From Desulfobacteraceae bacterium (GTDB lineage: Bacteria > Desulfobacterota > DSM-4660 > Desulfatiglandales > Desulfatiglandaceae): 7,520 bases of DNA. Where the stretch lies: the NCBI GenBank assembly GCA_030642205.1, contig DAOWOF010000109.1, positions 1-7,520 of the forward strand, given 5' to 3'. The notes beneath the pieces are model-generated. The model was not told the DNA's origin, did not search any database, and saw nothing but the letters and a program-made list of their open reading frames with translations. Numbering within the stretch: position 1 is the stretch's first letter; each line of letters begins with the position of its first letter. A program made the position numbers and the translations under genes. Positions 1 to 6,690 of the stretch are shown piece after piece.

Positions 1-641
1 ACTATTCCCATATTGCCCGGGACAGGTTCCACAATAACAGCAGCAATTTCAGAGCCAAATTTGTCAAAGGTTTTTTTGACTGCTTCAGGGTCGTTAAAAG
101 GAATGGAAATAGTATCTTTAGCAAGATTTGCGGGTATCCCGGGGCTGCCCGGGATACCAAGAGTGGCGATCCCTGAGCCTGCTGAAATCAGCAGACAGTC
201 GGCATGCCCATGATAACAACCATCAAACTTGATTATTTTATCTCTTCCGGTAAAACCCCTGGCAAGCCGAATAGCACTCATGGCTGCTTCTGTTCCGGAA
301 TTTACCATGCGAACCATTTCAATAGACGGGACCATCTCAACAATAGTTCGAGCCATTTCCACTTCCAGTCTTGTTGGGGCACCGTAACTTGTTCCCAAAG
401 GGAGTTTTTTTTCAATTGCGGCGATTACATCATGGTGAGCATGGCCAAGTATCATTGGACCCCAGGAAGAGACATAATCGATGTATTGTTTTCCATCAAT
501 ATCCCATATAAAACAGTCCTTGGCTTTGGCAATAAAGGGAGGATCGATACCAACTGATTTACCTGCCCGTACAGGACTGTTAACTCCCCCTGGAATATAT
601 TGTTTTGCTTCTTGAAAAAGAGCCTTTGAATTGTCATTCAT
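1..641 (-). CDS. hemL: Glutamate-1-semialdehyde 2,1-aminomutase (N-terminal part, runs off the left edge)
   Basis: This PLP enzyme converts glutamate-1-semialdehyde to 5-aminolevulinate, the tetrapyrrole precursor, in the cytoplasm. Only the first 213 codons are in the window; the frame is open to base 1, so the PLP-binding lysine and the C-terminal half are not visible. Visible class III aminotransferase features are YIPGGVNSPVRA near residues 15-26, the WDIDGKQYIDYV segment at 46-57, NSGTEA at 114-119 (cofactor phosphate contact) and CYHGH at 142-146. The chosen ATG at 641 gives the expected HemL N terminus. It overlaps the end of ahbB by 8 bp, and a GGAG about 11 bases upstream lies inside ahbB, so the two genes are probably translationally coupled. 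Identity is very secure from the sequence pattern; only completeness is unknown. Confidence 0.95.
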   Translation of the reverse strand, partial: MNDNSKALFQEAKQYIPGGVNSPVRAGKSVGIDPPFIAKAKDCFIWDIDGKQYIDYVSSWGPMILGHAHHDVIAAIEKKLPLGTSYGAPTRLEVEMARTIVEMVPSIEMVRMVNSGTEAAMSAIRLARGFTGRDKIIKFDGCYHGHADCLLISAGSGIATLGIPGSPGIPANLAKDTISIPFNDPEAVKKTFDKFGSEIAAVIVEPVPGNMGI

Positions 642-1107
642 TATAAAAATACTCCATACTGGTTTTCTTGAATTCTTTTTCACTAAAAAGCAGGATATAA
701 TCATCTATGCTGACAACCCTGGACATTTTCTCCGCTATCCGGAAACATGCCTCATGGTTGCCGCCATGAACCATAGTAAAAAGATTATAATGCCAGTCTT
801 TTTGAGGCATTCTGTGATAACAATGGGAGACCTCACGAAATTTGCCAAGGGTTTCACCAGTGGTATCAATTTTATCAGGGTTAACATTCCAGGCAACCAT
901 GGCATTTGATTTATATCCAGCTTCCTGATGGCGTAAGGTGGCACCAAAACGTCGCATGACACCCTGTTTTTTTAGCGCTTTAACTCTATCCAGGAATTCT
1001 TGTTCCGTCAAATCAATTTGTCTTGCCATCACAGCAAAGGGTTTTAGATCCAGAGGTAAGTCACCCTGGATGATGGAAATTATTTTTTTATCTATCTTGT
1101 CTATCAT
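634..1107 (-). CDS. ahbB: Siroheme decarboxylase subunit, AhbB-like (Lrp/AsnC-type fold)
   Basis: This 157-residue protein is one subunit of the decarboxylase that converts siroheme to 12,18-didecarboxysiroheme in the alternative heme pathway of sulfate reducers and archaea; homologues NirD/L/G/H act in heme d1 synthesis. The N-terminal region (1-55) is an Lrp/AsnC-like helix-turn-helix, with LTEQEFLDRVKALKKQGVMRR preceding the family segment RRFGATLRHQEAGY at 52-65. The C-terminal half has HCYHRMPQKDWHYNLFTMVHG around 95-115, containing family-typical histidines (H98, H106, H114), and ends with FSEKEFKKTSMEYF, the pattern I associate with the B subunit. No partner AhbA is in the window. A GAGG sits 5-6 bases before the ATG. 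It forms a tight unit with hemL, so the first committed step and a late step of heme synthesis are co-expressed. Assignment to the family is strong; B rather than A is less sure. Confidence 0.85.
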   Translation of the reverse strand: MIDKIDKKIISIIQGDLPLDLKPFAVMARQIDLTEQEFLDRVKALKKQGVMRRFGATLRHQEAGYKSNAMVAWNVNPDKIDTTGETLGKFREVSHCYHRMPQKDWHYNLFTMVHGGNHEACFRIAEKMSRVVSIDDYILLFSEKEFKKTSMEYFYNE

Positions 1108-1144
1108 TCAACCTCTTCATTGCTGGATGAAAATAATAAGGGAC

Positions 1145-1174
1145 AAGGCCGCTTCCACTTGAAGAAGCGGCCTT
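1145..1174 (-). terminator. Hairpin between the thiolase-like gene and ahbB, probable intrinsic terminator or attenuator
   Basis: A perfect 11-bp stem (AAGGCCGCTTC at 1145-1155 with GAAGCGGCCTT at 1164-1174) encloses an 8-base loop. It starts 21 bp after the thiolase-like stop codon. On the minus strand it is followed by TTGTCCCTTATTATTTT, a pyrimidine-rich but interrupted tract, so termination may be partial. On the plus strand there is no T tract and no gene to terminate. The ahbB start lies only about 37 bp downstream of the stem. Either a promoter for ahbB overlaps this hairpin, or the hairpin lets a fraction of transcripts through into ahbB-hemL. Confidence 0.65.
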
Positions 1175-1194
1175 TAAAAAACTATTGCAACTAT

Positions 1195-2421
1195 TTATGG
1201 AAGTCCAATGATTGTTACATTGGATACTGCCCTGCCTGGCGCGCCCCCACGGTTATGGGACAAACATAGCCTCTGGTCTGTCTTCCATTTTTTCTTCTGA
1301 CGTTCAGGATAATCAGCTTTTCCCTGAACCTGTTTATAATTTTCATAGGTCTCATGCACTCCACTGGCGCCTGTTGGATGACCAAATGATTTGAGTCCAC
1401 CACTAATATTTGTAGGGATGATTCCATCCAGATAATAGGCATCCTCGTCTGTTATCTGTTCTTTGTATTTACCTGTCTCGCACAGGCCCAGGCCTTCAGC
1501 GGCCAGAACTTCCGAGATAGAAAAACAATCATGCAGTTCAACCAGATCAATTTCCTTCCTCGGATCACTAATGCCTACATCTTTATATGCCATTTTAGCC
1601 GCCGCTATATCTTCCTCTGAATAGGTCCAGTCATAATCTGACAGCACCTTACCCATTCCAGGACCGGAACATGCTCCCAGTGACTTTATATTTACATAGT
1701 CATCCCTGAAATTTTTGGCATCCTCTGAACGACACATAATAGCTGCCGCAGCCCCATCAGTTACTCCGCAACAATCATAAAGTCCAAGAGGCCAGGCAAT
1801 CATCGGAGCATTCATCACCTGCTCCACGGTTACCTCTTTGCGTAGATGCGCCTTGGGATTACGGTACCCATAATAATGACTTTTCACCGATATTTTAGCC
1901 AGCATCCTTTTTCCTTCTTCAGGAGTAAGTCCATACTTGGCAAAATAAGCCGTGGCTGCCAGTGCGAAACGAGCAGGAGGCGTAGAAGCCGTACCGTAAA
2001 GATATGTCGGATGCCATTCGTCAACTCCAACGCCTGCCCCACCGGGACCGGTTCCCAGGCCGCCAAAGCCCGCATCTTTTGTCTTTTCGCAACCTACCAC
2101 CAACACGAGGTCAAATGCCTTGGCCATCAGGGAATAGGCCGCGTTTCTGACTGCCTCATGCCCTGTTCCTGACGCGTTTTCCACCCTGGCTACAGGGATT
2201 GCCCTGAGTTTCAAGGGGGCCACCAAAGTGCCGGCCGCGGTAGATCCTGACTGCGTCCCAATCCAGGCAGCCTGGATATCCTTTGATTCAACTCCTGCGT
2301 CTTCATAAGCGTTGTAGGTCGCTTCTATTACCAGATCCTTGAAACCTACATCCCAACGTTCACCAAACTGTGTGCAGCCCATACCAATAAAAGCGACTTT
2401 GTCTTTAATGCTTTCTGCCAT
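1195..2421 (-). CDS. SCP2/SCP-x-type thiolase-like protein lacking the nucleophilic cysteine
   Basis: This 408-residue thiolase-superfamily protein would usually be labelled acetyl-CoA acetyltransferase. Family marks are FIGMGCTQFG at 11-20, HDCF at 297-300 (the SCP2-thiolase signature with its acid/base cysteine C299), SFGHPTGASG at 345-354 with the conserved histidine H348, and a C-terminal SHNRGG at 388-393. The segment that normally carries the acyl-accepting cysteine (NACxSG) reads VENASGTG, with serine S84 in the cysteine position. Its TCA codon differs from both Cys codons at two bases, so a single base error does not explain it. Classical thiolysis is therefore doubtful. Retro-aldol or aldol chemistry on CoA esters, as known for Cys-less Ltp2/SAL-type aldolases that pair with DUF35 proteins, is an alternative. 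It follows the HMGCS-DUF35 gene by 11 bp with an AAGGAG ribosome site, so the two proteins probably form a complex. Length is normal and no frame break is seen. Confidence 0.88.
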   Translation of the reverse strand: MAESIKDKVAFIGMGCTQFGERWDVGFKDLVIEATYNAYEDAGVESKDIQAAWIGTQSGSTAAGTLVAPLKLRAIPVARVENASGTGHEAVRNAAYSLMAKAFDLVLVVGCEKTKDAGFGGLGTGPGGAGVGVDEWHPTYLYGTASTPPARFALAATAYFAKYGLTPEEGKRMLAKISVKSHYYGYRNPKAHLRKEVTVEQVMNAPMIAWPLGLYDCCGVTDGAAAAIMCRSEDAKNFRDDYVNIKSLGACSGPGMGKVLSDYDWTYSEEDIAAAKMAYKDVGISDPRKEIDLVELHDCFSISEVLAAEGLGLCETGKYKEQITDEDAYYLDGIIPTNISGGLKSFGHPTGASGVHETYENYKQVQGKADYPERQKKKWKTDQRLCLSHNRGGAPGRAVSNVTIIGLP

Positions 2422-2432
2422 GCTTTTTCTCC

Positions 2433-3851
2433 TTATTTTACTCTAATAGGACGAGCCATCCAAGAATAGTTATGAAGCCTTGAACCATCATGGAACTTCC
2501 TGAAAGTCAATTCTACTGGCATTCCTATTTTAACTTCATTAGGATCACGGTCTGTCATGGTGCAGATATATCTTCCACCTTTATCAAAATCTACGATAAG
2601 ATTTACACAAGGAAGATCCTTGACCATTGTCCTTTGATCCAGGGAAAAAGTAGTTACGGTTCCTTTCCAGGAGGATAGATTTATCTCCTCAAAGTCATCT
2701 TTTGCCTGACAATGAGCACATACCCTTTGGATAGGATATTGGACTGTTTTACAATTATTACATTTTCCTCCGTAAAAGCTGGTTACCTGCTTTCGCTCTC
2801 TCCACATAACCGGCAATGCAGAAACATAAGGTGGACGCCGCTCAAATTCCCATTCCATTATGTCTCTGAAATGGAGGTATCTACCATAATGGGAAAGAGG
2901 CATTCTGGATTCAAGATGGCCTTTGATTCCCCTTCGATCACGGATGTTTTCTATCTGTTCTGTTACTTTGAGGCTCATGACGTCAACGCCATCACTGTAA
3001 TTAACCAACAGTATCCTGTCGCCTGGTTTTGCATCTTCAAGAGCAGCCACTAACATCATGGGGACAAAGGCGCAACCGGTATGCCCGACATTATTAAAAA
3101 AAGCAGGCTGCGTCTGGCTTTTATAATCAAAACCCAGGGTCTTGGACATGGCCTGATGCCGACGAACATCAGGGGCAAAAAGTACGAGTTTAGAGAAATC
3201 ATTTTGAGAAAAATTATGCTGCTTCAAGAATCTGTTCACGGCCTTAGGAACCATTTTTTGGTAGCCTTCAACGAGAATAAATCGATCTTCCCATGTTACA
3301 GGATACTTTTCATTCTCGATCCTCCAGGTATCCATAAAATCGCTGTAGACAGCATAGGTAGCCTCAATTTCTACGGCCACATTATCTGTTCCAATCAAAA
3401 AGCCTGCGGAGCCATCTCCTAATTGGCCTTCTAATGGAGAGTCAGGAGCAGGCAAGCGGTTGTCAGAGGCAAGAACCAACATCTTGTCTCCGGGGTTGCC
3501 TTTAGCCGCATCGGTAGCGGCCTTTAAGGCATTTGTTCCTGATCTAAGTGAATTGGTAAAGTCTGCGGTAAATAATTCTTCCGGCAAATCCAAAGCAGCC
3601 GCTACAGTAGTAGCGCATTGCTTTTCTCTATAGGGTGGATTAGTTGAGGCAAAATAGAGGCCGTTGCATTGACGGTCCAAACCTGTCAAGCAATCAACGC
3701 CGGCTTCTACTGCCATAGTAATACTGTCTTCGTCCCAATTAGCAATGGCCCGTTCGCCAGGCCCTGCTGGTTTTCCCCAAACCTGACTAAGCAGATCACG
3801 GCTCAATCTGTAAATAGGGATATACGCTCCATAAGATATTATGCCTACCAT
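2433..3851 (-). CDS. HMG-CoA synthase-like protein fused to a DUF35 zinc ribbon/OB-fold
   Basis: This 472-residue protein has two parts. Residues 1-345 resemble the HMG-CoA synthase/KAS III fold: GIISYGAYIPIYRL near the N terminus, EDSITMAVEAG at 41-51, GDGSAGFLIG at 145-154 and NNVGHTGCA at 253-261. Residues 360-470 are a DUF35 module: a rubredoxin-like zinc ribbon with two CxxC pairs (C364/C367 and C378/C381), then an acyl-CoA-binding-type OB-fold starting at WKGTV (395). In active HMG-CoA synthases the nucleophile lies in FACKAGT-like sequence; here the segment is DFTNSLRSGT (97-106), with L102 in the cysteine position and no nearby Cys. True HMG-CoA synthesis is therefore unlikely. In archaea separate thiolase, DUF35 and HMGCS proteins form a channelling complex; here DUF35 is covalently attached and the thiolase-like gene follows directly. 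A strong AAGGAGG (3858-3864) sits 6 bases before the start. The natural substrate cannot be told from sequence. Confidence 0.88.
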   Translation of the reverse strand: MVGIISYGAYIPIYRLSRDLLSQVWGKPAGPGERAIANWDEDSITMAVEAGVDCLTGLDRQCNGLYFASTNPPYREKQCATTVAAALDLPEELFTADFTNSLRSGTNALKAATDAAKGNPGDKMLVLASDNRLPAPDSPLEGQLGDGSAGFLIGTDNVAVEIEATYAVYSDFMDTWRIENEKYPVTWEDRFILVEGYQKMVPKAVNRFLKQHNFSQNDFSKLVLFAPDVRRHQAMSKTLGFDYKSQTQPAFFNNVGHTGCAFVPMMLVAALEDAKPGDRILLVNYSDGVDVMSLKVTEQIENIRDRRGIKGHLESRMPLSHYGRYLHFRDIMEWEFERRPPYVSALPVMWRERKQVTSFYGGKCNNCKTVQYPIQRVCAHCQAKDDFEEINLSSWKGTVTTFSLDQRTMVKDLPCVNLIVDFDKGGRYICTMTDRDPNEVKIGMPVELTFRKFHDGSRLHNYSWMARPIRVK

Positions 3852-4061
3852 TCAAAACCTCCTTTAAATATTAAGGGTTAATTTTATCTCTTTTCGAAAA
3901 AAGATTTTTCAGGTACATAATCGATCGAAGCAATCCATGACGTAGCAACAGTACTCGCTGATAAGGATTATCCTTTTGGTTTTGCACTGATTTTTTTCTT
4001 AAAAGTGTTAGATAGAATCATTTTACACCTAAATCAGGGCATCTGAATACCTGCTGAACAT
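3852..4061. other. Intergenic region upstream of the HMGCS-like gene, likely holds its promoter
   Basis: This is 210 bp of AT-rich sequence between the DUF169-CoaE stop and the HMGCS-like start. No gene is seen. It contains three short symmetrical elements: AAGGATTATCCTT (3963-3975), TCGATCGA in the 3920s, and a 6-bp AT-rich stem around a TTCG tetraloop (3889-3904). A TAAAAT hexamer close to 3885 on the minus strand could be a -10 box, but I find no good -35 partner. No U-tailed hairpin follows coaE, so readthrough from the upstream unit is possible. Confidence 0.4.
3963..3975. promoter_or_regulatory. 13-bp palindrome AAGGATTATCCTT, possible operator
   Basis: Two 6-bp half sites (AAGGAT/ATCCTT) are symmetric about one central base, 112-124 bp upstream of the HMGCS-like start. 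The short single-base centre makes an RNA hairpin poor, so a dimeric DNA-binding protein is the more natural reader. No second copy was noticed in the window, and the regulator is unknown; chance occurrence is quite possible. Confidence 0.25.
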
Positions 4062-5480
4062 TCATGATTTATGTTTATCATCCTGGAACTTTTGCAAACT
4101 TTGCCATAACTTCCTTACTTGCTGCTCTGTCTCTTCAACAGAACCTTCATTATTGATTACAAAATCGGCATAACCCTCCTTTTCATCTATAGGCAGCTGG
4201 GCCTTTAGGATATTTGTCGCCTCTTCAACAGAAATGCCATCCCGCCGGGCCAGGCGCGCGATCTGCTCCTTCTCCGGGATATACACAACCAGAAGTTTAT
4301 GAAACTGGTATTGAATGTTTAATTCAATTAAAAGCGGTATTGCTACCTGAATAATGGCCCGTGGATTTTCTGCTGATATCTCCCCAAGCTTTTTTATGAA
4401 TTCTTCATTGATCCTGGGGTGGATAAAACTTTCAAGTTTTTTACGTTTTTCAATATCTCCAAATACTATCTGGGAAAGTTTTTTACGGTCTAAGGCGTCG
4501 TCCTCCTGAAGAATCTGAGCGCCAAAATATGCTACAATCTCATTATGAGCAGGTTTCCCAGGTTCAACCACTTCCCTGGACAAGACATCAAAATCAATAA
4601 GAGGCGCTCCCAGTTTAAGAAGCATATTGGTGACAGTAGTCTTTCCGCTGGCAATGCCTCCAGTTACTCCAAGAAGCAAACGATCATCATCTCCGCGGAT
4701 AAGTTTAAGCTCATCCATACTGCCATAGGACTCTGGAAAGGAATTAATCAGATTCTCTTCAGCGCCAGCATAACTAATGGGGTAACGGATTCCACGGCGG
4801 AAAAGGGATTCCATACCGGCCAGGGCATTCTTCATCATATCAGCCGGAACGGCCATGACCAGTTCATCATCCTGGGCATGGCCATAACGTCTTTCCCCAT
4901 AACAGGGGATAGCGAGAGAAGGCTTATTGGTTAAATAACATCTGGCAATGGCATCGGAACAGGATGATTCTCCAACACAATAAAACTGCATTACCTCATA
5001 TTTCTCAAATTGCAATGAGTTTATTAGAAGCATAATCTGGGCAGGATTAGCATAAATCAGTACAATATCAGGATCAAAGGGCTTATAGATGAGCGGCGCC
5101 ATAGCCAGTGCCTCATATTTTCCCAGGGGGAGGCGTGGTATGGCTGCTTCATATTTTTTCCCATCCTCTTTTGTTTTAACCCAGACAATGCTCCTGAAAG
5201 TGCCATCTTTATAAAAATCAGGAGTATCAGCCAGGCCTAAAACAGAGGCGCACATAGATCCAAAGAAATCTTCCAGCTCAGCGCCCACGGTCCAATCAAA
5301 ATTTCGCACCAGAGTAATCATCTGGCAAAGAGTCATTTTATGACTCATTCTGCGCATAAAAGGAATTTCATCAAGTGCTTTATGTGTCGGAAGCATCTTA
5401 AAGGCCACAGGAAATGATTTTAACCTCATAAGACGTTCCAATCTCTGTGTCAGTTGTTCCCAGTCTGGTTGCTTATTCAT
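4062..5480 (-). CDS. coaE: DUF169 domain fused to dephospho-CoA kinase (CoaE)
   Basis: This single 472-codon frame encodes two domains. Residues 1-255 match the DUF169 pattern, a family of unknown function common in anaerobes, with several cysteines (C52, C77, C168, C174, C181, C193) and a segment around FYCVGESSCSDAIARCY at 166-182. Residues 266-472 are a full-length dephospho-CoA kinase, which phosphorylates the 3'-hydroxyl of dephospho-CoA to make CoA. Visible kinase motifs are the P-loop GGIASGKTT at 274-282, IDFDVLSREVVEPG at 295-308, FIHPRI at 352-357, PLLIE at 382-386, RLARRDG at 409-415 and ADFVINNEGS at 438-447. All expected motifs are present, so the kinase should be active. The linker is short, about residues 254-266. 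CoaE normally stands alone, so the fusion is odd. The gene follows the PHP gene by 11 bp with AAGGAG before the ATG, so the two are co-transcribed. The role of the N-terminal part is unknown. Confidence 0.93.
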   Translation of the reverse strand: MNKQPDWEQLTQRLERLMRLKSFPVAFKMLPTHKALDEIPFMRRMSHKMTLCQMITLVRNFDWTVGAELEDFFGSMCASVLGLADTPDFYKDGTFRSIVWVKTKEDGKKYEAAIPRLPLGKYEALAMAPLIYKPFDPDIVLIYANPAQIMLLINSLQFEKYEVMQFYCVGESSCSDAIARCYLTNKPSLAIPCYGERRYGHAQDDELVMAVPADMMKNALAGMESLFRRGIRYPISYAGAEENLINSFPESYGSMDELKLIRGDDDRLLLGVTGGIASGKTTVTNMLLKLGAPLIDFDVLSREVVEPGKPAHNEIVAYFGAQILQEDDALDRKKLSQIVFGDIEKRKKLESFIHPRINEEFIKKLGEISAENPRAIIQVAIPLLIELNIQYQFHKLLVVYIPEKEQIARLARRDGISVEEATNILKAQLPIDEKEGYADFVINNEGSVEETEQQVRKLWQSLQKFQDDKHKS

Positions 5481-5491
5481 TTTTTATCTCC

Positions 5492-6646
5492 TTATTGCCC
5501 AATCCTTTTACGAAATTGGAGAGGAACATATGCCCCGCCCTTGAGGGCCTTGACCAGATCCTTTTCATTATTAATAGTATCCCTGAATCTGGTGACAAAT
5601 ACCCCCACTTCATGGACTTCATGCGCATCACTCCCGCCAGTGGCAGGAAGTTTCAGGTTTTTGGCCACATCTGCCGCGAGACTATTTTCCTTATCTGTCA
5701 CTTTGCCATTCATCGTTTCAACTCCATCAACAAATTGAAACAAAGACCTTTCGCCTGCCTTCTCGGCAGTCAGGCCAAGCTGGTCAGCGCCAAAAGCTAA
5801 AAAGCCCCGAAAAGGATGAGCGACAATCATAAATCCTTCTTCCCTGATGACCTCCTCTCTGAGATCCTGTAATTTGATAATGCCTTTAATATCACGTTCC
5901 AGACCAAAGACAAGTATATCGCCCTGATCAGTAGTAATTTCATTTCCACGGAGGATCAGGAATTGATGAGTCTGCCTCAGGTCTTCAACAATATCTCTGC
6001 TCCAGACATAATTATGATCAGTCAGGCAAATGCCATCCAGTCCTGCTCTTTTGGCCTCTTCAATGATATCTTTCAAAGGGGCTGAACTGCAAGGGGAGGC
6101 TGGAGCCGTATGCACATGCAGATCAATAAGCATCCCGCCTGAAAATTCCGTTAACTTATTTTCTGCGCTTTTTTTCGGATCTTTTCCTGAAGAAGGAATA
6201 AGGGTTTGAAGAGGAGCAGGCGAGGAGAGGTTCGCGGGTATTTCCCCATTTAGAAACTGTTCCAGAGTCAATTTCGGAGACTCGGATCTTGCATCCTCCC
6301 ATCTGGCAACGATTGCGGCTTCTTCTACAGCGGCACAGCATTCCAGGAGGATATTCGCGTAATGCCGACAGGCCTTTCTACCAATAATACGATGTACTTG
6401 TTGTGCGAATCCCTCCTTAATTCGCATCCCCACTGCTTCCTGCAGAAAATTATCAGCCCTGGGACATTGAGACGTGGTCCAGCGCACCCAGTGTCCCTGG
6501 ATTGTCAGGATTTCAAGATCTGAGATACTAATGGTAAAATTAATCCGCAAACTATATATATCATCATCAAGAATACCATGAACCGCGAAAACATCATCTG
6601 CCTTTCTTACAATGCTGACCAATTTGTTTCGGCTAAATTTATTCAT
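5492..6646 (-). CDS. DUF2889-like domain fused to a PHP metallophosphoesterase domain
   Basis: This 384-residue protein has an N-terminal DUF2889-like domain (about 1-112), a proline/serine-rich linker (about 115-168) and a C-terminal PHP domain (172-384). The PHP domain keeps all its usual metal ligands: DLHVHT at 175-180, TDHN at 209-212, GNEITT at 234-239, AHPFR at 276-280, and GGSDAH at 337-342. It is therefore predicted to be a metal-dependent phosphoesterase or phosphatase; the substrate is unknown and could be a nucleotide, a sugar phosphate or a phosphorylated CoA intermediate. The N-terminal domain carries DLEI, CPRADNFLQEAVG and CRHYANILLECC, shared with the 164-residue protein at 6950-7444. 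No signal peptide or membrane segment is visible. The ATG at 6646 is preceded by a weak AAGGGA about 12 bases upstream. It is first in a two-gene unit with DUF169-CoaE. Confidence 0.88.
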   Translation of the reverse strand: MNKFSRNKLVSIVRKADDVFAVHGILDDDIYSLRINFTISISDLEILTIQGHWVRWTTSQCPRADNFLQEAVGMRIKEGFAQQVHRIIGRKACRHYANILLECCAAVEEAAIVARWEDARSESPKLTLEQFLNGEIPANLSSPAPLQTLIPSSGKDPKKSAENKLTEFSGGMLIDLHVHTAPASPCSSAPLKDIIEEAKRAGLDGICLTDHNYVWSRDIVEDLRQTHQFLILRGNEITTDQGDILVFGLERDIKGIIKLQDLREEVIREEGFMIVAHPFRGFLAFGADQLGLTAEKAGERSLFQFVDGVETMNGKVTDKENSLAADVAKNLKLPATGGSDAHEVHEVGVFVTRFRDTINNEKDLVKALKGGAYVPLQFRKRIGQ

Positions 6647-6690
6647 TATAATCAGTCCCTTACTAAAGATAAGTAAAATATAAATATAAT

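Noticed and set aside
204..557. Plus-strand open frame of 117 codons opposite hemL
   Set aside because: The minus-strand frame here is unmistakably HemL; the plus-strand translation shows no domain.
2712..3053. Plus-strand open frame of 113 codons opposite the HMGCS-like gene
   Set aside because: It lies wholly within a well-supported minus-strand gene, has no recognisable domain and looks like antisense shadow sequence.
4545..4934. Plus-strand open frame of 129 codons opposite the DUF169-CoaE gene
   Set aside because: It is antisense to clear CoaE and DUF169 motifs, with no family features of its own.
4062..5480. Two separate genes (DUF169 and coaE) joined by a sequencing error
   Set aside because: The frame is continuous with a plausible linker, and no ribosome site with a start codon was noticed just before the kinase domain; the fusion is accepted pending read-level checks.
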